Assembly: GCA_037178625.1 (NCBI GenBank)
Contig: CM074127.1
Location: forward strand, 1,116,001 to 1,180,000
Direction: 5' to 3'
Length of the DNA stretch: 64,000 bases
Source: Skeletonema tropicum
Taxonomy: Eukaryota > Bacillariophyta > Thalassiosirophyceae > Thalassiosirales > Thalassiosiraceae
Both the position numbers and the translations under genes were made by a program. Under the pieces are notes generated by a model. It saw only the letters and a program-made list of their open reading frames with translations. It was not told the origin of the DNA and made no database searches. Below, piece after piece: positions 10,688-20,600 of the stretch. Each line of letters starts with the position of its first letter. Position 1 is the stretch's first letter.

Positions 10688-11274
10688 AAAGTACAAGGGC
10701 TACCAGTAATTTTTATCATACATAAGCCCCCATACAAAAGCGTACAAATCCTTCCTTTTTTGCACAGATTTGGGTTTGGAGGCACAAATTCACCATGGTG
10801 TTCACTAGCTTCCGCCTAGCTTGCCAAATGCACAAATATAAAAAAGAATACCAAACTGAGTACACTAACGTGTTGACGATGCTAATGGGAATAATTTTGG
10901 TGAAGGAAACGTACTAAACGGACATATTGTCGCCAAAATATGCAATTTTAGATTTTTGCTAGGTAGCTCACGGTAATTTATTCTACACAAGGCCGAATTT
11001 GGCTAGCATTTTGCTAGCTTACAATGAGGCCGAATTTCTCGACGGGCCTCTCAAAATTATTCCTGGTAAGCACATATTTATTCATCTGACATATAGGGCT
11101 TCACAATCCTGGCTTAGTTTGAGCATAAACCCGTCATACTGAATTTTCGATTTTTTGCCAAAGCTAGTAGCTTGTTAGGCGAACATGGTCTTATTTTGTG
11201 TGGTCAAACCCAAAAGTGTGCAAAAAATGGCGCGCCGCTCCACCGTGGAAGCTTATGAACATCTATTTGAAAAC

Positions 11275-11320
11275 ACTAGCCTCGCTGACGCTCGTCTAGC
11301 CGCTGCGCGGGTTTTCTAAA
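11275..11320 (+). repeat. 46-bp dispersed repeat, copy 1
   Basis: This 46-bp sequence, beginning ACTAGCCTCGCTGACG and ending GGGTTTTCTAAA, is identical to 45931-45976, where it abuts a truncated histone H3. Both flanks differ between copies. It is probably the end of a mobile element or a short interspersed repeat. Confidence 0.85.
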
Positions 11321-11635
11321 TAAGAGAGGAGGCACCGGCTATCTACTACGATATTGATTGTGTCTACTTATATACATAGCAGTATTCAAATAGTACGTTA
11401 TGTAACACTTTAATAATTATGTAATAAAGGTTGTACATTGCCTTCTACGAATGCTGTGTAGTGATTACTGAGAAACGGTTGGGAGAATATTGATTTATGT
11501 GAGAGGGATTATCTATGAAGAGGTTTAATGTGAACGTGTGGAAACGATTGAAGACAGGTAGGAAGAAATTAGAGCGAGACGTAAATCATTTGGTGAAATA
11601 ATATTCTACAGGACTGTTAGTATGATTTGGCAGAG

Positions 11636-11923
11636 TTAGTACCCACTCTCGGATTCCTTCTTAATGTTGGTGAAAGTGGTGATGTAATTGACGTTAGAAG
11701 TGAGAGCCTTGTTGTACAATGTAAGAGTATCATGTTCATTTCTGATATTGTTGAGGGTTTCAAGATCGACCCCAGAACTCTGTGCTAAGTTACACACAAT
11801 ATCAAATTTTGTTTTCCAGTTAGTCAAGGAGCAATTGACCTGTTCGATCGTGGTCTTTGCATCATCCAAATCCTCCTGTACGTTGTTGAGGATGTTGGAG
11901 ACATGGATGAGGTGTGGCTCCTC
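11636..11923 (-). pseudogene. Fragment of an unidentified coding sequence
   Basis: The minus strand is open for about 95 codons from just after a TGA at 11924-11926 to a TAA/TAG-type stop near 11636. The translation (for example NNVQEDLDDAKTTIEQVNCS) looks like a real, helical protein end. It has no start codon in frame and is cut on its 5' side beside the 191-bp repeat at 11932. I do not recognise the family. It is probably a gene remnant. Confidence 0.35.
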
Positions 11924-11931
11924 TCATTATT

Positions 11932-12122
11932 AAGCCAATCAAAGAAAGAGTCGATCGAAAATGCCCGTGAAGGCCAAAGGACACGCCAAAGGGCCCGGAC
12001 AGAACGACAGAACGACCGACCGACCGACAGAACGACAGAACGAACGACCGACAGAACGACAGAACGAACGACCGACAGAACGACAGAACGAACGACTTAG
12101 CTCCTCTCATTATTTAGATTTT
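11932..12122. repeat. Dispersed repeat with 24-bp minisatellite, copy 1
   Basis: The segment starts AAGCCAATCAAAGAAAGAG, carries three copies of a 24-bp unit built on CGACCGACAGAACGACAGAA, and ends CTCCTCTCATTATTTAG. A second copy with four units lies at 46969-47179. The word CTCCTCTCATTATT also flanks this copy on its left (11918-11931), as a partial tandem unit or a target duplication would. Confidence 0.85.
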
Positions 12123-12377
12123 GTCCGATTCTTGTCACAGTGACTCGAACTTGAAGGTTCTCAGGCATTTTTGAAGGGCGGGAAAAAATGTGTCTGAATT
12201 GTCCTAGCTTGATTTATTAGGATTTATGTATTGCTCCAGTAGCCAGCATCTTGGATCTTGGATCTTGATTGCTTGATCTTGGAGTGAGCACGACATGAAA
12301 GGGAGCAGAAAAGGCAACGGCACCGCTCCACTGCAGCTGCGTCCATATTCTTATATTCTATTATTTTTAACTTCAGA

Positions 12378-13438
12378 ATGCAATCAAAAGCTCTCCTCTT
12401 CTCTCTTCTGGCAACTGTGCAACACGCATCGGTCGATGCTTTCGTTTCACCAAAGGCAACTGGCATTGTATCATTGCCAACGGCTGCCGTTACTACCTCT
12501 CGTCCATTCGATGCGAACGCCTTGAATAATCCTCGAGGAAGCACATCGCTTTCGGGTTTGTTATCTCCACTTGCTGAAGCGCCTATATCAACCGAAGGCT
12601 TGACATTTGGATGGTTGGTCTTGTGTGCTGCAATGACGCCATATGTCATCCAGCTCATTTCTCCTAGGCCACTTGGCTTTTTTCTTGCCAACTACTACGG
12701 CGGGCGTAAGTGTTAAGTTTGTTATGGTTCTGCTCAACATTCTTAGGCAGAACAACTATGCAGTATGGAATGTGTCTATTGAATGTGTCTAACTCACCCA
12801 TTGTCTTTATTGCCTTCCCCTTTACAAATTGTAGAGGATATTGATGAACTTCAAGCAGAGGGGCGCACTGATGAAGAAATCGAACTGCTTGTGGAGAGCG
12901 GTCGTGTCGCAGAGGTGAAATGGAAGGTAAGTCACTCACACTCTTATCTCTATGCATTTTAGTGCACTTGTCAATGCTTCACTCAAAAAATACTCACAAC
13001 ACTCTCTTCGAAATAGGTTCGTTTTGCCGCTCTTGGCTTAGCTGTCACAACACTCGCATTCTTTGAGGTAAACGGCGGTATCGACGCGGTGAGGGTGTTG
13101 AGAGATTCGTACATCGCATGGGGTGTATTTGTGAGTTTCAATATATATAATGTGAACTTCGCGATCATTTTGGAGAGCGTTTCTCACATGTGATTTGTAT
13201 TGATTGCTTGTGCATCTTCGCTCTATTACTTTAACGTCTACTTTAACGTCCACAGTATGTAGAGGCAACGAGATTGATTCGAGAGCAAGCACTTGCGGAA
13301 CCGTCGATTCTAAAGATAGAAAGCAGACTTGGTATTCAGGCATGGCATATTCTCGTTACAGTTTTGTTGTGGGCTAGCATCAGCGAAACGTACACTGGGA
13401 ATGCGATCCGTCAATTTGTCACAAATATCTTTACCTAA
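12378..13438 (+). CDS. Plastid-targeted membrane protein of unknown function (four exons)
   Basis: Four exons, 12378-12705, 12835-12926, 13017-13130 and 13256-13438, join through GT-AG introns with consistent phases and give 238 residues. The N-terminus is a signal peptide (SKALLFSLLATVQHASV) followed by DAFVSPKA, a good fit to the diatom ASAF cleavage motif, so import into the complex plastid is likely. The mature part has hydrophobic segments at WLVLCAAMTPYVIQL, VRFAALGLAVTTLAFF and AWHILVTVLLWASI. Between the first two is an acidic loop with DIDELQAEGRTDEEIELL. I do not recognise the family. It is presumably a thylakoid or envelope protein. The exons after the first are short, so the gene is invisible to simple frame scans. 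Confidence 0.75.
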
Positions 13439-14111
13439 GGTGGGGTCAGGTAGGGTATCACATCTGTGTTGAGTAGCATTTTCACATAGAGCTGAACCGC
13501 TGGATACGACAGATCTTGCGGCTTGAGTTTCCAACTTTAGGGCAAGTGATGATCAAACAAGAACTAAACATTGCAGCGAATATACAGCCTTGAGATACAT
13601 CATTTCACAAAGCAGAAGTAGAGCAAATGCACGATGAAAGGGTGTCATGCACTCCCAGCGAAAAAGAATAATGAAAAGCAATTTAGTAGTTTCAATGTGA
13701 TTATTTATTTATGTAGATCCCTTCCCTATGACGTACAGTGATGAGAAATTTGTTGCCAATAAGCATTCAACTATGGCGGATAGTGTGCGTATGTGAAGTG
13801 ATTCACTTACAAAATTGGCGTTAAGGATTGTGGCGTTATATTATAGAGGCGATAGAATTCTCTTGAAAGAAGGGACCTTCCCTTCTCCAGACGGCCTATT
13901 TAAACGAAGGAATTAGTACTTGGTTGAAGAATGTAAATGAGAACGTCCTAAATCAAAATCATTTGACGCTCTCACCTACTATATACTCTCACATGCTTGC
14001 AGGATACTTATATCATCTGGGATGGGGAGAGGAAATTGTGTAACAAACGATGTTGTATATCGCATAGATAAGATAAGCGTTCCATTTCCTTCATTGATAC
14101 TTTACCCAACG
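13439..14111. other. Intergenic region upstream of the coiled-coil pair
   Basis: This 673-bp AT-rich stretch has no gene that I can support. GAAGGAATTAGTACT at 13906-13920 resembles the motif upstream of the second paralogue (15205-15220), so the tandem duplication may have included promoter sequence. Confidence 0.35.
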
Positions 14112-14777
14112 ATGACATTCAAATCAAAGCTCCTAAGACGTCGTGCTCAGCCGGTCGACGCTCCAGAAGCATGTCCTGAAGAACCTAATGCAATTGAGAA
14201 GTTCCTCAATGATGCTTCGAGTGCAGTTGCAAATGCTTTCCCAGAAGCTGCAGATGATTTGTCCAGCCAAGCTTGCTCAACCATCACTGGCCCTTCAGGA
14301 TTCTTCACCTACTCCTACACTTCCGACACAGAAACCGAAACCGATATCGACACTAGAGCCGGAGAAGCTGACGCTATGAAGATATTCCTCAAAAAAGCTT
14401 CGGGCGCAGTTGGATCTGCTCTTGAAGAAGCCTCCAGTATGGCTGGTGATATGCATACTATCGTCATGGCGGATATTGATGAGGAGAGCGCGAGTAAAGA
14501 ACAGGATAAACTGAAGAGTGCAACCGAGCCTGTCACTACCAGTTTCATGAACACAATCAAGTTGAAAAAAAATCGCGTATCCAAGACCGTTAAGGATATT
14601 GGCACTTGTGAGACACTGGAGGAAGAGAAGAATACAGAGCAACCTACTAGCCCGAACACGGAGGTGAAAGGAAATCATACAATCCTAGCCAAGCTCATGA
14701 ATAAACTGAAGAATCAGATTGAGAAGATCAAGCAACAGATCAACAAGACCGAAGAAGAAGTGGTGGAGACTAAATAG
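14112..14777 (+). CDS. Coiled-coil protein, tandem paralogue 1, ending at an in-frame TAG
   Basis: The start at 14112 is chosen because MTFKSKLLRRR aligns with the start of the neighbour (MNFTSKLQRLR). The 221-residue product contains EEPNAIEKFLNDASSAV and FPEAADD, shared with paralogue 2, and an internal repeat with similar wording (DAMKIFLKKASGAV). It ends in a coiled coil, KLMNKLKNQIEKIKQQINK then EEEVVETK. There the frame hits TAG (14775-14777) where the paralogue has a Lys or Glu codon. The same frame then continues open for 78 codons to a TAG at 15012-15014, starting SIRALAAKYRGVL, which matches the paralogue's SIKELAAKYRGVL. So this copy is truncated by one point mutation, or the stop is read through. 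Function unknown. Confidence 0.6.
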   Translation: MTFKSKLLRRRAQPVDAPEACPEEPNAIEKFLNDASSAVANAFPEAADDLSSQACSTITGPSGFFTYSYTSDTETETDIDTRAGEADAMKIFLKKASGAVGSALEEASSMAGDMHTIVMADIDEESASKEQDKLKSATEPVTTSFMNTIKLKKNRVSKTVKDIGTCETLEEEKNTEQPTSPNTEVKGNHTILAKLMNKLKNQIEKIKQQINKTEEEVVETK

Positions 14778-15014
14778 AGTATTAGGGCTTTAGCAGCAAA
14801 GTATCGCGGCGTACTTGTACTTGATGGTGATGAAGGCGATCAAATCAGCAATAAACAAATTGATGCTGATGAAACACGCGATGATCAAATCATAGACAGT
14901 CAAATTGGATCGGGTTTATCTGACGAAGACCAACCTTTGACGTCGACTCGTTATCGGACATTGAAGAAGAAAGAGATGACGATGCCATCGATTAGCGCTA
15001 AGGTACACCTCTAG
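14778..15014 (+). pseudogene. Open continuation of paralogue 1 beyond the TAG
   Basis: This stretch keeps the reading frame and the similarity to paralogue 2 for at least its first 15 codons, including the DNA word AAGTATCGCGGCGTACTT. It then runs into an acidic D/Q-rich tail. It is either decayed 3' coding sequence or a readthrough extension. Confidence 0.55.
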
Positions 15015-15204
15015 TCGGTTCTTGTACTAGAGAAGGCCGCAAACCAGGAAGTTTTCCCTCATGGAGTCTGAAATAAAAGAAAGTAGATGGGGTTATACTA
15101 ATCATGTGATATCAAAATTTAGTCGCAGTAGTAGTGAACGCTTTTGTCCAACGGAGAATGGCCAAAAATTTAAGACACCATTTTTCCAAAATTTTGTCCA
15201 AGAT

Positions 15205-15220
15205 ACGTAGGAATTAGTAC
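15205..15220. promoter_or_regulatory. ACGTAGGAATTAGTAC motif
   Basis: A 16-bp word located 161 bp upstream of the paralogue 2 start, followed at 15231-15238 by a second ATTAGTAC. Close variants occur at 2131-2146 and 43629-43643, also in upstream regions. Function is inferred from position only. Confidence 0.3.
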
Positions 15221-15380
15221 TTTTCTCCTGATTAGTACTTTTCCCCTGAACGTCCTTTGCAAGCTATCCTGACACCATCCCTTCGTCGCCTTCTTCCTTG
15301 TGCTGTATCGATCATAAGAAGTAATGTATAAGAGCGAAACTGTGCTGCAGACACTGATAACGTAGACACTGAGATTTATA

Positions 15381-15986
15381 ATGAATTTCACATCAAAGCT
15401 CCAGAGACTTCGTCCTGCCAAGGGAGATGACGCTGAAGAACCTAATGCCATTGAGAAGTTCTTCGACGGTGTTTTCCCTGAAGCCGCAGATGATGAGTGG
15501 AGCGAATGTGGGTCTGACTACTCCGACTCTTCTGAAGTTAGAGAGCCAATGTCACAGAGATTAGGTTTAAACCAACTTGCGACGAGCTTCAGATCAAAGC
15601 TCCAGACATATCGTGACTCTTATGATGTAAGCCCTGCCAACCTAGCCAGGCTAATGACGAAATTTGACAAGAAGGAGGAGCAGGTTGAGTTTCTCAATCA
15701 ACAGCTCAGTAAGAACGAAGAGGAAGCGGTGAAACTTAAGGAGAGTATTAAGGAATTAGCTGCAAAGTATCGCGGCGTACTTAATGGTGATGAAGGCAGG
15801 CAGCCGAGCAGCTCAAACAAGTTGTTAGGAAGTCCTGCCACACTAGACAAGCTTGTAAAGAAACTCGAAAACAAGAAGAAGCTGATTGAATTTCTAAAAG
15901 AAGAGCTCAAAAAGACCGAAAAAGAAGTGGTTGAAACTAAGAAGAGTATCAAGGAAATATCATCAAGATATCGGAACGTATTGTAG
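15381..15986 (+). CDS. Coiled-coil protein, tandem paralogue 2
   Basis: A 201-residue intact frame. After an N-terminal block with EEPNAIEKFFDGVFPEAADD and an acidic serine stretch, it has two tandem coiled-coil units of about 50 residues. The first reads LARLMTKFDKKEEQVEFLNQ and continues to SIKELAAKYRGVL. The second reads LDKLVKKLENKKKLIEFLKE and continues to SIKEISSRYRNVL. The units align with each other and with the end of the upstream paralogue, so both tandem gene duplication and internal repeat duplication have occurred. There is no signal peptide or membrane segment. The repeats suggest a structural or scaffolding protein, but no known family is recognised. Confidence 0.65.
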   Translation: MNFTSKLQRLRPAKGDDAEEPNAIEKFFDGVFPEAADDEWSECGSDYSDSSEVREPMSQRLGLNQLATSFRSKLQTYRDSYDVSPANLARLMTKFDKKEEQVEFLNQQLSKNEEEAVKLKESIKELAAKYRGVLNGDEGRQPSSSNKLLGSPATLDKLVKKLENKKKLIEFLKEELKKTEKEVVETKKSIKEISSRYRNVL

Positions 15987-16282
15987 AGATCTCATCTTAG
16001 ATATGTATCCATGTAAATGTTACATGCAGATGCACCATTCTTCGATAGGTAGGAAGGTGTCATCTTTTTTCCTTTCAAGCCATTAGAATCAGAGCCATAA
16101 TATTTGTCATGTAAGAACTATTAAACCGTGTTAGTTGGTCTTCATATCTTGGGCGGGTTAGTGGTGCAGACTGCAGACCATTCTCTTCGACAGACGAGTT
16201 CCGAAGCCCATCGTAGACTATGTAGACCATACTAATTCCGCTGTTTTGAGACGAAGAATTCCGTCCTCCTCACTCCTAATAC
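15987..16282. other. Intergenic region
   Basis: This 296-bp 3' flank of paralogue 2 leads up to the inverted-repeat element. Nothing recognisable. Confidence 0.3.
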
Positions 16283-16760
16283 TGTACGGCTGGGTTCAAA
16301 TGAGCACTTTGAACTGGGGGACCACTATTTTTTATGTTCTCGTTGGAATATTTTCCTGCTTTTTTTTGCATGACACGGGTCATAACTAGTAGCATGTCAT
16401 AGAAATTTAAAAAGTGCAATTATGTATGATTTTGAATGAGCTGAGTGGTCCCCCAATAATATTTATACATTTGTTAGAAATTTCTTTTTTAGAAATTTGA
16501 TGGACATATCGAGTGCCGGTCCAAAATCATATTAATTCCCATGTACAGATGAGTTTTACGAGACAATCATCACTCAAAAGAGCTAAACCATGGCGAAATA
16601 GCCTCTCCTACGGCCGCCAATAACACCACAACTACTGGACTTACGGGCCCATACCAAACAGAAATCTCATCCTGTAGGTCCATAGGATCTCATTGATACC
16701 TCATTCATTGTCTAACTCCTAATCTAGAGTTCAAAGTGCTCATTTGAACCCAGCCGTACA
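16283..16760. mobile_element. 478-bp MITE-like element with 33-bp perfect terminal inverted repeats
   Basis: The left end TGTACGGCTGGGTTCAAATG... (16283-16315) is the exact reverse complement of the right end (16728-16760). Immediately inside, GGGGGACCACT (16316-16326) is the reverse complement of AGTGGTCCCCC (16444-16454), so a second inverted repeat is nested in the left part. No coding capacity is seen. Flanks share CTCCT on both sides, but no exact target duplication could be fixed. The element ends about 105 bp before the selenoprotein W start and so sits in its promoter. Confidence 0.8.
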
Positions 16761-16864
16761 CTCCTCAACTATTCACGCAGACTTGTCTCCATTCCATCTG
16801 ACAGCAACCTACAGCAACACTACTTCTTCACTAACTGACACTGCAACCACTGATCTGAAAGAAT

Positions 16865-17307
16865 ATGGTAAACACTATGCGCCGCCACTTGCTGACCATC
16901 CGCGTGCAGTATTGTGGTGGATGAGGTAAGGATTTTTGCTCTACAACGCTTGCAGTAATTTTAGCTTCCCTGTCCCATGCTTGTTTTCTATGCTTGTTTT
17001 CCCTCATTTGACAGGTGTTACAATATCTATTTCATCGCCTTGTCCCTCTCACTCTCATGCAAATTTAACTATCTCTATTGCAGGGTATCGACCTTACTAT
17101 GTTGCGCTGCGCAACTATTTGAAGCAAGAATTTGGTGATCTCATTGTTGTGGAGGAGCTCATGGATAGAGGAATCACGGGCAACTTCGAAGTGGTAATTC
17201 TAAATACGAACACTCTCATTCATTCAAAACGGCAGGGAAAGGCTGAATCATCTCGAGAGAAGCAGCTCATTGTTGAACAAATAAAGGAAGCATTGGAGTC
17301 ATTGTAA
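16865..17307 (+). CDS. SELENOW: Selenoprotein W (Rdx family) with TGA-encoded selenocysteine
   Basis: Exons 16865-16925 and 17084-17307 flank a 158-nt GT-AG intron and give 94 residues if the TGA at 16922-16924 is read as selenocysteine. The joined product has VQYCGGUGYRPYY (U = Sec), the exact CxxU redox motif and following GY of SelW. ELMDRGITGNFEVVI, then LIHSKRQGKAES and a terminal helix ending ALESL follow, as in the family. The intron interrupts one base after the Sec codon. The start may be Met1 (16865) or Met5 (16877). SelW is a small cytosolic thioredoxin-fold redox protein. Translation requires a SECIS element in the 3' UTR. Several ATGA/GA pairs occur at 17318-17460, but I could not fold one convincingly by eye. 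Confidence 0.88.
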
Positions 17308-17660
17308 GGATGCAGAAATGATCGTGTACATCATGGGTGGGAAAGTATATTTGAAACGATATGCAGCAATACACAAGTTCACATGCTTCTGCGGACGATG
17401 GAATGACGGAATGATCAGTAATATTGCAAATGTCAATTGCTTTTCATCCTGATATCATCGACAATGAAATGTCTCTTGGGTTACTGGACACTGAAGATTG
17501 GAGAGAAGACCATAGCGTGAAATCTAATGAATTGGAATTGATTCCACTACATAAGTATCTTTAGCAAAAAGCTAAGCAGGTGGGGAGGCACCGTATGTGT
17601 GTGCATCCAGTATCACTGACGATTTATCCCTAAAACTCCTATCTATTCTATTTTAACTTA
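17308..17660. other. 3' UTR region of selenoprotein W and convergent CLU end
   Basis: This 353-bp gap between convergent genes is where the SECIS element must lie if the selenoprotein call is right. Candidate stem pairs include GATCAG (17413-17418) with CTGAT (17449-17453). A covariance search is needed to place it. Confidence 0.35.
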
Positions 17661-20600
17661 TTACTTCGACCTCCTTTTGTTGGCCTTTTTATTCTTTCTT
17701 GCTGCTTTTGCATCTTCGGCGGCTAAGAGTTGATTTGCAATTGCGTCAGCGGCGTTGGATTTGGCACTGTCTTTATCCTTCTGTTGCTGCAATCTGCTTT
17801 GATTGACTGCAAGAGCCATGAAATGATTCATATATTTGGAACTCTCTTTCGTTCTCTCATGTTCTTCTCCAAAGATAGCTGAATAGAGGCTGAAAGTGTT
17901 CTTTTCGCAGTCGAAAGCTTCCTTAAACCTCTCGAGGCGAACTAATGCCAAGGCATATTGCCTTGCAATAACACCGTCGATAACACGATCTTGATTTTTC
18001 TTCTTTGTTGCCACTTCGTAGAAACGCAATGCATCTTCGTGTCTACCAGCTTCAACATACTGCCTTCCAATGTTAAAATAAAGAGCAGCAAGAGAATAGT
18101 TCGGCCCAGCCAATGCCTCTCCCAAAAACAGCACAGCTCGATAGTGTTTCATCCCCTCGACGATCTTCCCTTGCGCGAAATAAATGTCAGACATGGCTAC
18201 ATGCGCATTGTATGCCTCTGAACTGTCAAACCCATGAAGTGCCACTGACACAGTGAGGCTCTTTTCCGCAGCCACCAACGCAAGATCAAGGTCCTTGCTG
18301 TTAGCGTACGCTGTCGCAGTAAGTTTGAGACATTTCTGTATTTGCGGATGAAAAGTGGTTTCTACTACTCGTTGACAGAGTGCCGCAGTCTCATTCAAAT
18401 ATTCCAATGCTACGGGAAGTTCAACACCCTGACTCAACCGAGTATGAGCAGCATCATAGATCATCTTCACATCATTAAGAAGGACATGGAGGGATGGACT
18501 TCCCAAACCCCCATTAAAAGAACACGGCACGAAGGATTCGCCAACAACAGATGCACTGTGCTTCACAAGGGGTAGAATGTCGACAATATCTGTTGGAGCG
18601 ATGGGGTAAGATGCTGTGAGACGCCCGTTTCCACCAATCAAACACTTTCCACCTAGATCGTAACGTTTTCCGACAAGACGGATACCAGATCGCTGACAAA
18701 TTCTTCTCAGCAATGGTAGATACAAAGCACGTCCCTTGGATGCGTTTGATTTGGCGTTGCCATACAACGATAAAGAGTATCTAAAGCGACGACCAACCTC
18801 ACGTTCGATATCAGCCCAGATTTCGAGACGTCCCCTTTGGTCAGTAGGATCAGCATCGCCGTCAATCAACATCACGAGCGCATTCGTGTCATCTTCGCTT
18901 AATGTGCCTTGTGAATGTTGAGATTTGCTCATCCGGAGCTCTGTTTCAGATGCACTTTCCTCGTCAGTTGAAATGATTGCACTGAGGAACGATGCGACAA
19001 GTTTGGCTGACGGAACTCCTTCCTCTATCATGTATGAGTTCAGGACATGCTTTGCAGCACGTGCAACCATTTCGCATTCGAGGATCTCAAGCCAACACAA
19101 AGGCATCCGTTGCCGAGACAGTTTTTCCTTTACGTTCTCATCGGCAATATCTTTCGCCTCTTCCTCCGCGGCCAATTCAGCAAGGCGACCCAGATATCTA
19201 CAGTTGATACCATACTGGTGAATAAACTCCGTTAGGGACGCCCCCTCGACAGGGATAGACAAGCCGTGTTCGCTGCCAATCCTAATTGCAGTTGTGACCT
19301 TAGGCAAGACAGTTTCCCAGAGATAGCGAGATATGCTACGCACTTCTTCTTCGTCTTTCTTCAATTGCTCGTGCGCATCTTTATCCAAGTCTTCGACCGG
19401 CCTCATATCAGGAAGGAACACGTTGACGTTGTACTTGAGTGTTTTGACATACTCTTTTTCGGCCTTCTCAATCTTCGCCCTCTTCTCTGCCAGTTGCTTT
19501 GCCTTCGATTCCGATTCGTTCGTGGAGGGGTCATCACCTGCCGCTGCGCTCTCGCCCTTTGAGAGATCTTCATCTTCTTTGAGAATTTTGGACAGATGTT
19601 TTCCGACCTTCATTTCAGCATAGCTGGAAACGAGCTCAGGTCGAAGAACGGATGTAACCCACTCATCGTCATCCAAATTAGAGGGTATGTTTTTGTTCTT
19701 CTTCGCATCGGCATCAAGCAATCCGGTTCCGCCATTATCTTTTCCGATCCAATTCGCATCGCGGGGTGTCAATCTTGTACAATCCAACACATACTTGCGC
19801 TTATCGCTTCCAAGAATAGCTTTCATCTCAATTGGTCCACAAATGTCAACAGTCTTCTTTTCGACTTCTTCTTCAACATCGTCTTTCTTTTCCTCCTGCA
19901 TTGGATAAACTGGTGCGTTCTTCAACGCTTCCATCCTTTCTTCTGTCAAAGGAGTTGCTGGCACAGTCCGTGTTGCCACCATGCAAATTTCGCCAAATAT
20001 GTCCTCTACCAACTCATGGATCTCATCATTTCGCCTCAGAGGATTTCGCGCATCAATTGTTCCATATGCAAGAGTGTGCGACTTCTCCCCATGCAAAATA
20101 CCTGGGATGATACTCTGGCATACAACTCTCACTCCCATATACTCCACTATCACCATTCCCAAGGTGTGTATTCCAGGCATATCAAGTCGGTGCAACAAAT
20201 TGATATTGGTCAAATCACGAGAAGCAGATTTTCTTGCAGCACTGTCCCCCTTGTAAGTTTTGAAGGTGTCCATGCCAATATCAATTGCTCTCGAGAAGAA
20301 GATGTTATTGTGCAAATAAACGTGGGATCGCGATGACTCATGCGTATTCATGGGAGTGATGAAACCATCAAAAATTGCTTTGACACCAAGAAGAGCTGCA
20401 TCACCGAACTCACTCATAATCTTATGGATAAATTTGGCTCGTTCCATTCGTTCCGTAAGTGTGGTGGTGGGCATTTCTCTCGCTGCCTGAATCTCTTCGT
20501 TCCAGTCCCTCATTCCACCCAACTTCATCTCAACTCCGTACGTGGACATCAACTCTTCCTCCGTGCGGTTTGTATTTGATCCATGCATCTTGTCATGTTG

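Larger units (their letters stand above)
10504..11635. other. Repeat-rich intergenic region
   Basis: No intact gene is visible in 1.1 kb. It holds a perfect 14-bp palindrome (10674-10687), two copies of AGGCCGAATTT near 10990 and 11027, and a 46-bp dispersed repeat (11275-11320). The AT-rich stretch after 11330 has nothing recognisable. Confidence 0.5.

Noticed and set aside
11862..12143. Frames encoding SFVLSFCR or arginine/threonine-rich repeats
   Set aside because: Pure translation of the 24-bp minisatellite; no start context or family.
16936..17307. A 123-codon frame starting inside the selenoprotein intron
   Set aside because: Its first 50 codons are intron sequence; the conserved SelW part starts exactly at the acceptor at 17084.
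17311..17460. A specific SECIS element after selenoprotein W
   Set aside because: ATGA and GA pairs are present, but none gave a stem of the right length with an AA apical loop by eye, so no SECIS feature was called.
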